DNA of 64,000 nucleotides, taken from the NCBI RefSeq assembly GCF_003479425.1, contig NZ_QUHC01000003.1:186001-250000 (forward strand). The letters run 5' to 3'. The notes below the pieces were generated by a model. The model searched no databases. It was not told the origin of the DNA and worked only from the letters and a program-made list of their open reading frames with translations. Both the position numbers and the translations under genes were made by a program. Source of the DNA: Odoribacter sp. AF15-53 (GTDB lineage Bacteria > Bacteroidota > Bacteroidia > Bacteroidales > Marinifilaceae). Positions 8,984-16,917 of the stretch are shown here, in pieces. How positions within the stretch are numbered: the stretch's first letter is position 1; each line of letters starts with the position of its first letter.

Positions 8984-9478
8984 TTATTTCATTTTTTCTA
9001 TGGTGGAAGTGGTTGAATAACCTTCTATAAAGTCAATCGTGACTACCTCTCCCCCTTTGTTTTTGACGATGTTATAACCGACAATATCCTCAGGTTTATA
9101 ATCACCTCCTTTTACTAACACGTCCGGTTGAATGAATTCAATCAGATCACGAGGAGTATCCGTATCAAAAAGAATTACTTCATCCACAAATATCAGAGAA
9201 GCTAACAATAACGCACGGGCTTTTTCATCATTCACGGGTCTGGAATCACCTTTTAACCGTTTTACAGAAGCATCCGTGTTTAACCCGATGATTAATTTGG
9301 TACCTAGGGATCGGGCTTTTGCCAGGTATTCGATATGTCCTTTATGAAGAATATCAAAACAACCGTTCGTGAAAACAATTTTGTCATTCTTAAATTTCCA
9401 CAAGTTTAAGATATTTGATGCTTCTTCTGCCGAGTAGGCGATTTTTTTCTCGATAAATGGTAAATAGTCCATGTTCAT
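8984..9478 (-). CDS. RfaE2/HldE-type nucleotidyltransferase (glycero-manno-heptose 1-phosphate adenylyltransferase-like)
   Basis: A 164-residue cytidylyltransferase-fold enzyme with the nucleotide-binding signature [20 protein letters not shown] (HxGH motif), the central VKGGDY and the C-terminal [10 protein letters not shown] loop. These match stand-alone HldE C-terminal domains (RfaE2), which activate sugar phosphates with ATP for LPS heptose synthesis. No heptose kinase or heptosyltransferase is nearby, so the exact substrate is unproven. The start chosen is [12 protein letters not shown], 1 base after the panD stop; the open frame extends further upstream but inside panD. It is probably cotranscribed with panC and panD. 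Confidence 0.88.
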   Translation of the reverse strand: MNMDYLPFIEKKIAYSAEEASNILNLWKFKNDKIVFTNGCFDILHKGHIEYLAKARSLGTKLIIGLNTDASVKRLKGDSRPVNDEKARALLLASLIFVDEVILFDTDTPRDLIEFIQPDVLVKGGDYKPEDIVGYNIVKNKGGEVVTIDFIEGYSTTSTIEKMK

Positions 9479-9479
9479 G

Positions 9480-9830
9480 TCAGATAAGTTTGTTAGTAGC
9501 TGTGTCTGGGAAAACGAGTGTTGGTTTGTGTGATTTAGCTTCCTCGAAATCCATGGAAGCATACGAGATGATAATAACAACATCACCCACGGCACATTTG
9601 CGTGCTGCCGGACCGTTCAAGCAAATAATACCTGAATTTCGTTCACCTTTGATGATATAGGTTTCGAATCTCTCACCATTATTAATATTCACGATCTGAA
9701 CTTTTTCGTTTTCGATCATATTTGCCGCTTCTAACAAAGCTTCATCAATGGTGATACTACCTACATACTGAAGATTGGCTTCAGTAACGGTTACTTTATG
9801 AAGTTTAGATTTTACTACTTCTATAAACAT
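9480..9830 (-). CDS. panD: Aspartate 1-decarboxylase
   Basis: Makes beta-alanine from L-aspartate for pantothenate and coenzyme A synthesis. The 116-residue proenzyme is normal in length. The self-cleavage site is Gly24-Ser25 within QYVGSITID; cleavage leaves the pyruvoyl cofactor on the new Ser25 end. Tyr-containing [22 protein letters not shown] is the conserved core. The neighbour panC uses the product, so the pair forms the beta-alanine branch of the pathway. It sits 23 bases after panC and 1 base before the rfaE2-like gene. Confidence 0.97.
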   Translation of the reverse strand: MFIEVVKSKLHKVTVTEANLQYVGSITIDEALLEAANMIENEKVQIVNINNGERFETYIIKGERNSGIICLNGPAARKCAVGDVVIIISYASMDFEEAKSHKPTLVFPDTATNKLI

Positions 9831-9853
9831 CTTTGCGTTAGTTTGATATACGT

Positions 9854-10693
9854 TTAAAATACAATATTATCAATTAATCGGATTTTTCCGGCATGAACCG
9901 CTATACATCCGACCTTTACGTTGTTCTCTTTCCAATCCTGAATGGGCTTTAATTCCGTGTCATCCACGATTTCAAAGTATTCGGTTTCCAAATAGGGGTT
10001 TTTATTGATTTCGTCTACTACCCATTTTTTCAATTCTTCCACGTTCATTTGGAAAGTCAAGCGGGTAGCCTCGTCCAGTACTTTATGGATATGCGGGGCA
10101 TTTTTCCGGTATTCCGGTTCGAGTAAGGTATTCCGGGAACTCATCGCAAGTCCGTCACTTTCGCGAATAATAGGACAGGGAACGATTTCCAGGTTGTAAT
10201 GCAATTGTTTTACCATATTTTTGATGACGGCCACCTGCTGAAAATCTTTCATACCGAAATAGGCCCGGTGTGGTTGAACTGCATCAAATAATTTGCTTAC
10301 TATTTGTCCTACCCCGTTGAAATGTCCCGGGCGTTTTGCTCCTTCCATAACGCTTTCCACGTATCCGAAATTAAAGACACGAGTATCTTCTTCCGGATAC
10401 ATTTCTTCCACACTGGGAGCAAATACGTAGTCGCATCCATTTTTTTCGAGTAAAGCGACATCTTTATCCAGAGTACGGGGATAACGTTTCAGATCTTCTT
10501 TATCATTAAACTGCGTCGGGTTGACAAATACGCTGACAACAGCTATATCATTTTCTTGCTTACATGCTTTCACGAGGGATATATGTCCTTCGTGCAGTGC
10601 ACCCATCGTAGGTACTAAACCCACCGTTTTCCCTTCACTTTTCAACTTCTCGACAACGGTGCTTAATTCCGTTTTCTTAGTTATAATATTCAT
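9854..10693 (-). CDS. panC: Pantoate-beta-alanine ligase (pantothenate synthetase)
   Basis: Condenses pantoate and beta-alanine, with ATP, to pantothenate. The protein is 279 residues, normal for the family. Visible motifs are [15 protein letters not shown] (HIGH-type nucleotide-binding loop), [23 protein letters not shown] and the KMSKS-like region [10 protein letters not shown]. It directly precedes panD, giving two consecutive functions of one pathway. A heptameric A/T-rich repeat lies between its start and argR. Confidence 0.97.
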   Translation of the reverse strand: MNIITKKTELSTVVEKLKSEGKTVGLVPTMGALHEGHISLVKACKQENDIAVVSVFVNPTQFNDKEDLKRYPRTLDKDVALLEKNGCDYVFAPSVEEMYPEEDTRVFNFGYVESVMEGAKRPGHFNGVGQIVSKLFDAVQPHRAYFGMKDFQQVAVIKNMVKQLHYNLEIVPCPIIRESDGLAMSSRNTLLEPEYRKNAPHIHKVLDEATRLTFQMNVEELKKWVVDEINKNPYLETEYFEIVDDTELKPIQDWKENNVKVGCIAVHAGKIRLIDNIVF

Positions 10694-10751
10694 GCTTATA
10701 TTCTTGAAAATACGGGGTGCAAGTTTACAAACTATTTTCGATATAACGCAA

Positions 10752-10775
10752 AATTGAAAGTTGAAAATTCAAAAT
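10752..10775 (-). repeat. Heptameric ATTTTCA-type spacer repeat
   Basis: Read on the minus strand: ATTTTGA, ATTTTCA, ACTTTCA, ATT. It has the same 7-base phase as the copies at 8886, 29673 and 49073. It fills part of the argR-panC gap. Confidence 0.5.
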
Positions 10776-10777
10776 GA

Positions 10778-11257
10778 TTATTTAAATAGTGAATGAATAT
10801 TGGCGTGTATAGACGAGAGAGCGTCCAGCAACTCGTTGTGGGAAACGCCTTCGCGCATCACTATAAGAACCGTATCATCTCCCCCGATAGTACCCAATAC
10901 TTCAAAATAATTTTCATTATCAATAAGTACAGTCACAGCTTTTGCGTATCCCGGAAGAGTTTTCATTACAGCGATATTACCGGAGAAATCGATGCTTGAT
11001 ATAGCGTCTGTCACTATGGTAGAAGCTTTTTCATCGGCTTGCTCGTTCTGAATACTGTCCGGAATGATATATATGTAGCCTTTATCTTTATGAGGTATTT
11101 TAGCCACTCTCATAAATTTGAGGTCGCGTGATAATGTACTTTGTGTCGCTTCTACGTTTAACTCTTTCAGTCTGAATAATAATTCTTCCTGCGAACATAT
11201 TTGTTCGTTTTCAATAAGCTTTCGAATGGCCAACAGGCGTTTCGTTTTATTTCTCAT
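10778..11257 (-). CDS. argR: Arginine repressor ArgR
   Basis: A 159-residue transcription regulator with an N-terminal winged helix (about residues 1-70, including ATQSTLSRDLKFMRVAKI, the recognition helix region) and a C-terminal hexamerisation and arginine-binding domain (PGYAKAVTVLIDN, then GTIGGDDTVLIVM with the conserved GDD arginine-contact motif). With bound L-arginine it represses arginine synthesis genes. It is divergent from carAB, which makes carbamoyl phosphate for arginine and pyrimidines, so carAB is a natural target. Its own promoter elements are visible just upstream. Confidence 0.95.
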   Translation of the reverse strand: MRNKTKRLLAIRKLIENEQICSQEELLFRLKELNVEATQSTLSRDLKFMRVAKIPHKDKGYIYIIPDSIQNEQADEKASTIVTDAISSIDFSGNIAVMKTLPGYAKAVTVLIDNENYFEVLGTIGGDDTVLIVMREGVSHNELLDALSSIHANIHSLFK

Positions 11258-11278
11258 AGATGTTTATATTACACCTCA

Positions 11279-11309
11279 CAAAGTTAGGGAAAATTGTTCT
11301 ATATTCAAT
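11279..11309 (-). promoter_or_regulatory. argR promoter, Bacteroides type
   Basis: On the minus strand, ATTG (11306-11309, three of four bases of the -33 TTTG) is followed after 19 bases by TAACTTTG (11279-11286), a full match to the -7 consensus TAnnTTTG. The -7 element ends 21 bases before the argR start codon. Confidence 0.55.
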
Positions 11310-11393
11310 GAGGCTATAAAATATAAATGTTGACCGTTTTATGTCTGGCCTTCTATTATTATTCGAGAGTAATCGAGCCGTGGCCTATGGTTG

Positions 11394-11532
11394 GGCTATC
11401 CTTTCTCTTGATCAAGAACGTAACAACTACACATCACCAACATAGCATAGACACACATTTGGGTTTATGTTACGTTGGTGTCGTGTAGGGATTTCCTTAT
11501 TGTTCCAGTGAAGCGATTGAGAAGAGATAGCC
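11394..11532. repeat. Nested imperfect inverted repeat
   Basis: Outer arms of 14 bases (11394-11407 with 11519-11532) match at 12 positions. Inner arms of 23 bases (11427-11449 with 11466-11488) match at 19. Together they could fold into one long hairpin of about 140 bases. There is no open frame inside. It may be a small non-autonomous mobile element or a structured RNA. Confidence 0.55.
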
Positions 11533-11581
11533 GAGGTAGATCTTATCTCAAAGAATATTTCATATAAACTTGGGTTTGGAT

Positions 11582-11603
11582 GAAATTTAGACAGGCTCTT
11601 AAA
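11582..11603 (-). repeat. Copy of TTTAAGAGCCTGT repeat
   Basis: On the minus strand it reads TTTAAGAGCCTGTCTAAATTT and onward. It matches 31796-31816 with two differences over 21 bases, in another gap 20 kb away. The role is unknown. Confidence 0.5.
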
Positions 11604-11665
11604 GGATTAATTATCTTTGGGAAAACCTTAGTATTACTTTTAATATATTTTTCTCATAAATATGC

Positions 11666-11696
11666 TTTGTAAATTCATATATTCGCCATATTTTTG
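11666..11696 (+). promoter_or_regulatory. carAB promoter, Bacteroides type
   Basis: TTTG (11666-11669) is followed after 19 bases by TATTTTTG (11689-11696). Both elements match the Bacteroidetes housekeeping promoter (TTTG, 19-21 bases, TAnnTTTG) exactly. Transcription would start near 11703, giving a leader of about 30 bases before carA. Confidence 0.75.
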
Positions 11697-11723
11697 CATA
11701 AAATTTAATTTATAGTTGACTGA

Positions 11724-11739
11724 TTGAATAAATATGCAT
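11724..11739. promoter_or_regulatory. ArgR-box-like sequence over the carA start codon
   Basis: TTGAATAAATATGCAT differs from the enterobacterial ARG box half-site pattern (GAATnnnnATTCA) at one core position and covers the carA ATG. The neighbour is argR itself. ArgR boxes of Bacteroidetes are not well enough known to me for a firm call. Confidence 0.35.
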
Positions 11740-12822
11740 GAATTAAAGAAAGCCCGTTTGGTTTTAGAGGACGGGACAGTTTACGAGGGAACTTCCTTTG
11801 GTTACGAGAAATCGGTGTCCGGGGAAGTTGTTTTTTATACGGCAATGACCGGTTATCCGGAGAGTCTTACAGATCCTTCCTATAAGGGACAGATATTGGT
11901 CCCGACCTATCCCATGATCGGGAATTACGGAGTCCCGGTAGATGACGAGCGAGACGGGATATCGAAGTTCTTCGAATCGGACAAAATCCACTGTAAGGCA
12001 CTGGTCATTTCGGATTACTCTTCCCAGTATAGTCATTGGAATTCACAAAAAAGTCTCGGAGATTGGTTAAAAGAACAACAGATTCCGGGGCTTTTTGGTA
12101 TAGATACCCGGGCATTAACTCAGAAATTGAGGGATAGTGGTGCTATGTTAGGTAAGATTCTGTTTGACGAGGAAGACGTGCCTTTTTATGACCCGAATAA
12201 AGATAACATTGTTGCCGAGGTTTCCACTAAGAGAGTTATGGAATATGGAAACGGGAAGTATAAAGTTGTCCTTGTAGACTGCGGTGTGAAGAATAATATC
12301 TTGCGATGCTTGTTAAAACGGGATGTGACGGTGAAACGGGTACCTTGGAATTATGATTTCACGAAGGAAAAATTTGATGGAATTTTCCTTTCGAACGGGC
12401 CGGGTGATCCTTCTCTTTGTGTGGAAACAATAGAACATATCCGGAAGGCATTGAAGGGAAACACGCCTATCATGGGTATTTGTTTGGGCAATCAACTAAT
12501 GGCACGAGCAGCCGGAGCTTCGACCTACAAGCTTAAATACGGGCATAGAAGCCATAATCAACCCGTGATGAATCCGGGAGGAACCCGTTGTTATATCACC
12601 TCTCAAAATCATGGATTTGCGATTGATGAAAATACACTTCCTGCTGATTGGGAGCCGCTTTTCGTGAATGTGAATGACGGTACGAATGAAGGTATTCGCC
12701 ATAAAAAGAAACCTTTCTTTTCAGCTCAGTTTCACCCAGAAGCGTCAAGTGGTCCGGTAGACACGGAGTTTTTGTTCGATAATTTTATTGAAGCGATGAA
12801 ATTATCCAATAAATCAGTTTAG
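11734..12822 (+). CDS. carA: Carbamoyl-phosphate synthase small (glutaminase) subunit
   Basis: Releases ammonia from glutamine and channels it to CarB. The 362-residue protein has the N-terminal CPSase small-chain domain (LVLEDGTVYEGTSFG, GYPESLTDPSY) and a C-terminal class I glutamine amidotransferase domain. The nucleophile Cys is in MGICLGNQ, and the His and Glu of the triad are in QFHPEASSGP. HRSHNQPV is the typical second motif. Start: ATG at 11734 about 30 bases from the predicted transcription start. carB follows after 22 bases. Confidence 0.97.
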   Translation: MHELKKARLVLEDGTVYEGTSFGYEKSVSGEVVFYTAMTGYPESLTDPSYKGQILVPTYPMIGNYGVPVDDERDGISKFFESDKIHCKALVISDYSSQYSHWNSQKSLGDWLKEQQIPGLFGIDTRALTQKLRDSGAMLGKILFDEEDVPFYDPNKDNIVAEVSTKRVMEYGNGKYKVVLVDCGVKNNILRCLLKRDVTVKRVPWNYDFTKEKFDGIFLSNGPGDPSLCVETIEHIRKALKGNTPIMGICLGNQLMARAAGASTYKLKYGHRSHNQPVMNPGGTRCYITSQNHGFAIDENTLPADWEPLFVNVNDGTNEGIRHKKKPFFSAQFHPEASSGPVDTEFLFDNFIEAMKLSNKSV

Positions 12823-12841
12823 AATTTAAAATTTAGAATTT
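12821..12841 (+). repeat. Heptameric spacer repeat between carA and carB
   Basis: AGAATTT, AAAATTT, AGAATTT: three 7-base units fill almost the whole carA-carB gap. The unit differs from the ATTTTCA copies elsewhere but has the same 7-base period. Confidence 0.5.
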
Positions 12842-12844
12842 GAA

Positions 12845-15800
12845 ATGAAGATAAAAAAGGTTTTGCTATTAGGGTCAGGGGCATTAAAGATAGGGGAAGC
12901 CGGGGAATTTGATTATTCCGGTTCGCAAGCATTAAAGGCTCTTCGGGAAGAGGGGATTTATAGTGTGTTGATAAACCCGAATATTGCCACGGTACAAACA
13001 TCCGAGGGGGTAGCTGATAAGATATATTATTTGCCTGTCACGCCGGAATTCGTGGAGCAAGTAATCGAAAAAGAACGTCCTGAAGGAATTTTACTCTCTT
13101 TCGGGGGACAGACAGCGTTGAATTGTGGGGTGGCTCTATATAAATCGGGAGTATTGAAAAAATATAATGTACAGGTGTTAGGTACGCCTGTACAAGCGAT
13201 TATCGACACGGAAGACCGGGAGATATTCGCGGGTAAATTGGCCGAAATAGATGTCAAAACGCCAAGAAGTATTGCGGCCAGTAATATGGAAGAAGCGTTT
13301 GCCGCAGTCGATAAACTGGGATTTCCGGTAATTATTCGAGCAGCATATACTTTGGGAGGTTTGGGTTCCGGTTTCTGTTCTAACAAAGAGGAATTGGAAA
13401 GATTGGCTGGTAGTGCTTTTTCTTACTCTCCTCAGGTTTTGGTAGAAGAATCGTTGAAAGGCTGGAAAGAAGTTGAATATGAAGTAGTAAGAGATAAGTA
13501 TGATAATTGCATCACGGTTTGCAACATGGAAAACTTCGATCCGCTGGGGATTCATACCGGAGAAAGTATCGTCGTGGCTCCTTCACAGACATTAAGTAAT
13601 AGCGAGTATCATAAATTGAGATCAATAGCCATAAAGATTATCCGTCATATCGGGATCGTGGGAGAGTGTAACGTGCAATATGCCTTGGACCCGAATTCAG
13701 AGGATTACCGGGTGATCGAGGTGAATGCCCGTCTCTCTCGTTCCAGCGCGTTGGCATCCAAGGCAACTGGCTATCCATTGGCTTTTGTTGCCGCGAAGTT
13801 AGGTATGGGATATGGTCTACACGAGATCAAGAATTCGGTAACTAAGGTAACGACAGCTTGTTTTGAACCGGCACTGGATTATGTGGTATGTAAAATACCG
13901 CGTTGGGATTTGAATAAATTCGAGGGGGTTTCCAAGGTGATCGGTTCTTCCATGAAGAGTGTGGGAGAGATTATGGCGATCGGGCGTTCTTTCGAGGAAG
14001 CGATTCAGAAAGGTATCCGGATGATCGGGCAGGGAATGCACGGGTTCGTGGGGAATATTCTAAAAGCGAAAGATATTGACGAGGAACTGGAGAACCCAAC
14101 GGATGCCCGGATATTTGCCATAGCGGATGCTTTTGATAAGGGGTATAGCGTGGAGAAAATTCATGACTTGACTAAAATAGACCTTTGGTTCTTACAGCGT
14201 TTGGAGAATATCCACTTGTTGAAAGAAGAATTACTGAAATTCGATAAAGAAACGGATGTAAGCGAGTGCCTCTTACGGAAGGCAAAACAATATGGATTTT
14301 CGGATTTTCAGATCGGACGGTTGACCGTGAAAAATGCTTCGTTGTCACATCACGAGAAGATGTTGCGAATACGGGAATATCGGAAAAAATTGGGAATACT
14401 TCCTTGTGTGAAACAGATTGATACGTTGGCAGGTGAATATCCGGCCATGACGAATTATTTGTATGTTACATACAACGGGACAGAAAATGACGTGAAATAC
14501 GAGCATGACGGACGTTCCGTGATCGTGTTGGGTTCCGGGGCTTATCGTATCGGTAGTAGCGTGGAATTTGATTGGTGTGGAGTAAGTGCTTTGAATACGA
14601 TTCGAAAAGCCGGTTATCGTTCAGTCATGATCAATTATAATCCTGAAACGGTGAGTACGGATTATGATACTTGTGACCGTCTCTATTTTGATGAACTATC
14701 TTTCGAGCGGGTAATGGATATTGTTGAATTGGAGGAACCGAAAGGAGTGATTGTTTCCACGGGAGGACAGATCCCGAATAACTTGGCCATGCGGTTGTAC
14801 GGACAGCATGTGAATATACTGGGAACTTCTCCCGAATCTATTGACCGAGCAGAAGATCGTCAGAAATTTTCTACCATGTGTGACGAGTTGGGTATTGATC
14901 AGCCACGCTGGAGTGAATTAACAAGTATAGAGGACATTTATCGTTTCGTGGATACCGTGGGCTTCCCCGTGTTAATTCGTCCTTCTTACGTGCTCTCAGG
15001 GGCTGCAATGAATGTGGTATCGAATAAAGATGAATTGTTGCATTTTCTGGAACTGGCAGCAGAGGTTTCGAAGGATCATCCGGTTGTCGTGTCCGAGTTT
15101 ATCGAGCAGGCCAAAGAGGTGGAGATTGATGCCGTGGCGCAGGAAGGCGAAATTAAGGCTTACGCGATCAGCGAACACGTTGAATTCGCTGGAGTTCATT
15201 CGGGGGATGCCACGATTGTGTTTCCAGCACAGAAACTTTATGTGGAGACGATTCGCCGGATCAAGAAGATTGCCCGTTCTATTGCGAAAGAGTTGAATAT
15301 ATCGGGTCCTTTCAACATGCAATTCTTGGCAAAAGATAACGATATTAAGGTGATCGAGTGTAATTTACGGGCTTCGAGAAGTTTTCCTTTCGTGTCAAAA
15401 GTATTAAAATATAATTTTATTGACATGGCTACCCGGATTATGCTGGGTGAAAAGGTGGAGGCTTTGAATAAGTCGGTATTCGATTTGGATTACGTGGGAG
15501 TAAAGGCTTCACAATTCTCTTTCGCCCGGCTTTTAAAGGCCGATCCGGTGTTGGGTGTGGATATGGCGTCTACGGGGGAAGTGGGTTGTATCGGGGAAAA
15601 TTATTACGAGGCGATACTGAAGAGTATGCTTTCTGTGGGACATCGTATCCCGAAGAAAAATATACTGATCTCTTCTGGTCCGACTCGCTCTAAAGTGGAA
15701 TTAATCAATTCAACCCGGATGTTGATAGAAAAGGGATATAACATTTACTGCACGGAAGGAACGGCCAAGTTCTTTAAAGAGAATAATATTGATACTAAAA

Positions 15801-16054
15801 TTCTTTACTGGCCGGATGAAGATAAGGAACCGAATATCATGGAATATTTGCATGACCGGAAAATTGATCTGGTTATCAATATCCCGAAAAACCACACGAA
15901 AAGGGAGTTGGATAATGGTTATAAAATCCGTCGTGCTGCCGTGGACTATAACATCCCGCTGATCACGAATGCCCGTTTGGCTAGTGCCTTTATTTACGCT
16001 ATTTGTAAAGTTGATCCCACGGAGATTGCGATCAAGAGTTGGGATGAATACTAG
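12845..16054 (+). CDS. carB: Carbamoyl-phosphate synthase large subunit
   Basis: Makes carbamoyl phosphate from bicarbonate, ammonia (from CarA) and two ATP, feeding arginine and pyrimidine synthesis. At 1069 residues it is full length. Two homologous halves are visible, each with a pre-ATP-grasp and an ATP-grasp domain: first half starting VLLLGSGALKIGEAGEFDYSG, second half starting near residue 557 with VIVLGSGAYRIGSSVEFDW. The C-terminal methylglyoxal-synthase-like allosteric domain (ILISSGPTRSKVELI onward) normally binds UMP or ornithine. An imperfect stem-loop terminator lies 70 bases downstream. Confidence 0.98.
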   Translation: MKIKKVLLLGSGALKIGEAGEFDYSGSQALKALREEGIYSVLINPNIATVQTSEGVADKIYYLPVTPEFVEQVIEKERPEGILLSFGGQTALNCGVALYKSGVLKKYNVQVLGTPVQAIIDTEDREIFAGKLAEIDVKTPRSIAASNMEEAFAAVDKLGFPVIIRAAYTLGGLGSGFCSNKEELERLAGSAFSYSPQVLVEESLKGWKEVEYEVVRDKYDNCITVCNMENFDPLGIHTGESIVVAPSQTLSNSEYHKLRSIAIKIIRHIGIVGECNVQYALDPNSEDYRVIEVNARLSRSSALASKATGYPLAFVAAKLGMGYGLHEIKNSVTKVTTACFEPALDYVVCKIPRWDLNKFEGVSKVIGSSMKSVGEIMAIGRSFEEAIQKGIRMIGQGMHGFVGNILKAKDIDEELENPTDARIFAIADAFDKGYSVEKIHDLTKIDLWFLQRLENIHLLKEELLKFDKETDVSECLLRKAKQYGFSDFQIGRLTVKNASLSHHEKMLRIREYRKKLGILPCVKQIDTLAGEYPAMTNYLYVTYNGTENDVKYEHDGRSVIVLGSGAYRIGSSVEFDWCGVSALNTIRKAGYRSVMINYNPETVSTDYDTCDRLYFDELSFERVMDIVELEEPKGVIVSTGGQIPNNLAMRLYGQHVNILGTSPESIDRAEDRQKFSTMCDELGIDQPRWSELTSIEDIYRFVDTVGFPVLIRPSYVLSGAAMNVVSNKDELLHFLELAAEVSKDHPVVVSEFIEQAKEVEIDAVAQEGEIKAYAISEHVEFAGVHSGDATIVFPAQKLYVETIRRIKKIARSIAKELNISGPFNMQFLAKDNDIKVIECNLRASRSFPFVSKVLKYNFIDMATRIMLGEKVEALNKSVFDLDYVGVKASQFSFARLLKADPVLGVDMASTGEVGCIGENYYEAILKSMLSVGHRIPKKNILISSGPTRSKVELINSTRMLIEKGYNIYCTEGTAKFFKENNIDTKILYWPDEDKEPNIMEYLHDRKIDLVINIPKNHTKRELDNGYKIRRAAVDYNIPLITNARLASAFIYAICKVDPTEIAIKSWDEY

Positions 16055-16123
16055 AAAGTTAAAAGTTTAACAACAGTGTAAAGTTGTTTCTGTGTAGTTA
16101 AGAATCTCATGAGTGTTTTTAGT

Positions 16124-16161
16124 ATGAAAAGGGACTGTCTGTCAGGAGAGTCCCTTTTCAT
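16124..16161. terminator. Bidirectional terminator between carB and the sigma gene
   Basis: A perfect 13 bp stem (16124-16136 with 16149-16161, core AAAAGGGACT / AGTCCCTTTT) encloses a 12-base loop. The arms carry their own A and T runs, so it can work for carB and for the convergent sigma gene. Confidence 0.75.
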
Positions 16162-16214
16162 GATTAAAATTGTCTTTTGGGATTTTATAGTTATTGAATC
16201 ATGTGATTTTAGGA

Positions 16215-16766
16215 CTACTGCATCATGTAAAAATCTATGAGAAGGTAAAAGAAAAGGAGATCGGTCGGGACATGAAGTGTTTTGTCCATGTCGGATCTGA
16301 TTTTGGTATAGGCTTTTTTGATGTTTTTATGAATTTGGGAATAAGTTACGTTTAATTCGTCGGATATTTCCGAATATTCTTTTCCTTCCAATTTCATTTT
16401 TATAATCTGTTTTTGCAAATCCGATAAGTTTTCCATGCTTAGGTTCAATCGTATCAACAGATCGTCGTATGTTGTGTCGTATTCAGATGTCGTACTGAAA
16501 ATCAAGGATTCAAAGTATTTCAAATTGTTACGGTCGATTACGTTTTTATGCCTGAGAAAACTGATACAACGGTTTTTCGTCATGGCTAAAAGATAATGTT
16601 TCGTGTTTGTTTCTTCCGGCAGCGTTTTATATTTCTCGAAAAAATTGATAAAAACATCCTGAACCAGATCTTGCGCTTCATCTGAGTCCATAATATAGTG
16701 GTAAGCAAAGTTATATATATCACTATAATAGCATTTGAAAATGTTTTCAAATTCTCTTTCGGACAT
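16215..16766 (-). CDS. ECF-type RNA polymerase sigma factor (locus 1)
   Basis: A 183-residue FecI-like extracytoplasmic-function sigma factor. Region 2 (about residues 5-75) holds DEAQDLVQDVFINFFEKYKTL, which contacts the -10 element; region 4 (about 120-170) holds EYSEISDELNVTYSQIHKNIKKAYTKI, the -35 recognition helix. The start MSEREFENIFKCYYSD was chosen because upstream residues in frame are not sigma-like. Unlike the other loci here, the gene is divergent from its fecR, with a 151-base gap holding promoters for both. It probably drives the adjacent fecR-susC-susD operon once released by FecR. Confidence 0.92.
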   Translation of the reverse strand: MSEREFENIFKCYYSDIYNFAYHYIMDSDEAQDLVQDVFINFFEKYKTLPEETNTKHYLLAMTKNRCISFLRHKNVIDRNNLKYFESLIFSTTSEYDTTYDDLLIRLNLSMENLSDLQKQIIKMKLEGKEYSEISDELNVTYSQIHKNIKKAYTKIRSDMDKTLHVPTDLLFFYLLIDFYMMQ

Positions 16767-16811
16767 TTTTAATGTTATTAAATTCCTTATTTTCTGACAA
16801 TATGAGCAGAA

Positions 16812-16842
16812 CAAATATATGAGATTATATTTTAAATGGAAA
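16812..16842 (-). promoter_or_regulatory. Promoter of the locus 1 sigma gene, Bacteroides type
   Basis: On the minus strand TTTC (16839-16842, three of four -33 bases) precedes TATATTTG (16812-16819, full -7 match) by 19 bases. A leader of about 40 bases would follow. This suggests the sigma gene is read by the housekeeping polymerase. Confidence 0.5.
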
Positions 16843-16870
16843 AAAATAAAAAAAAAATGACAGAAGGGGG

Positions 16871-16893
16871 ACCCATTTTTCGAGATATGCGTC
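16871..16893 (+). promoter_or_regulatory. Candidate ECF-sigma promoter of fecR (locus 1)
   Basis: ACCCATTTTT (16871-16880) followed by CGTC at 16890-16893. The block lies 47 bases before the fecR start. The same ten-base block (A or C at position five) precedes all three other intact fecR genes. Confidence 0.55.
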
Positions 16894-16917
16894 TTTTGTA
16901 TAAAAAGATATAATTTT

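Larger units (their letters stand above)
11258..11733. other. argR-carA divergent gap of 476 bases
   Basis: No gene is seen. The gap holds the argR promoter (11279-11309), a long imperfect nested inverted repeat (11394-11532), a 22-base repeat shared with 31796-31816 (11582-11603), the carAB promoter (11666-11696) and an ArgR-box-like sequence at the carA start. Confidence 0.7.

Noticed and set aside
11341..11603. Insertion sequence in the argR-carA gap
   Set aside because: Repeats and inverted arms are present but no transposase frame exists in the gap and no target-site duplication was seen; only a small repeat element is supported.
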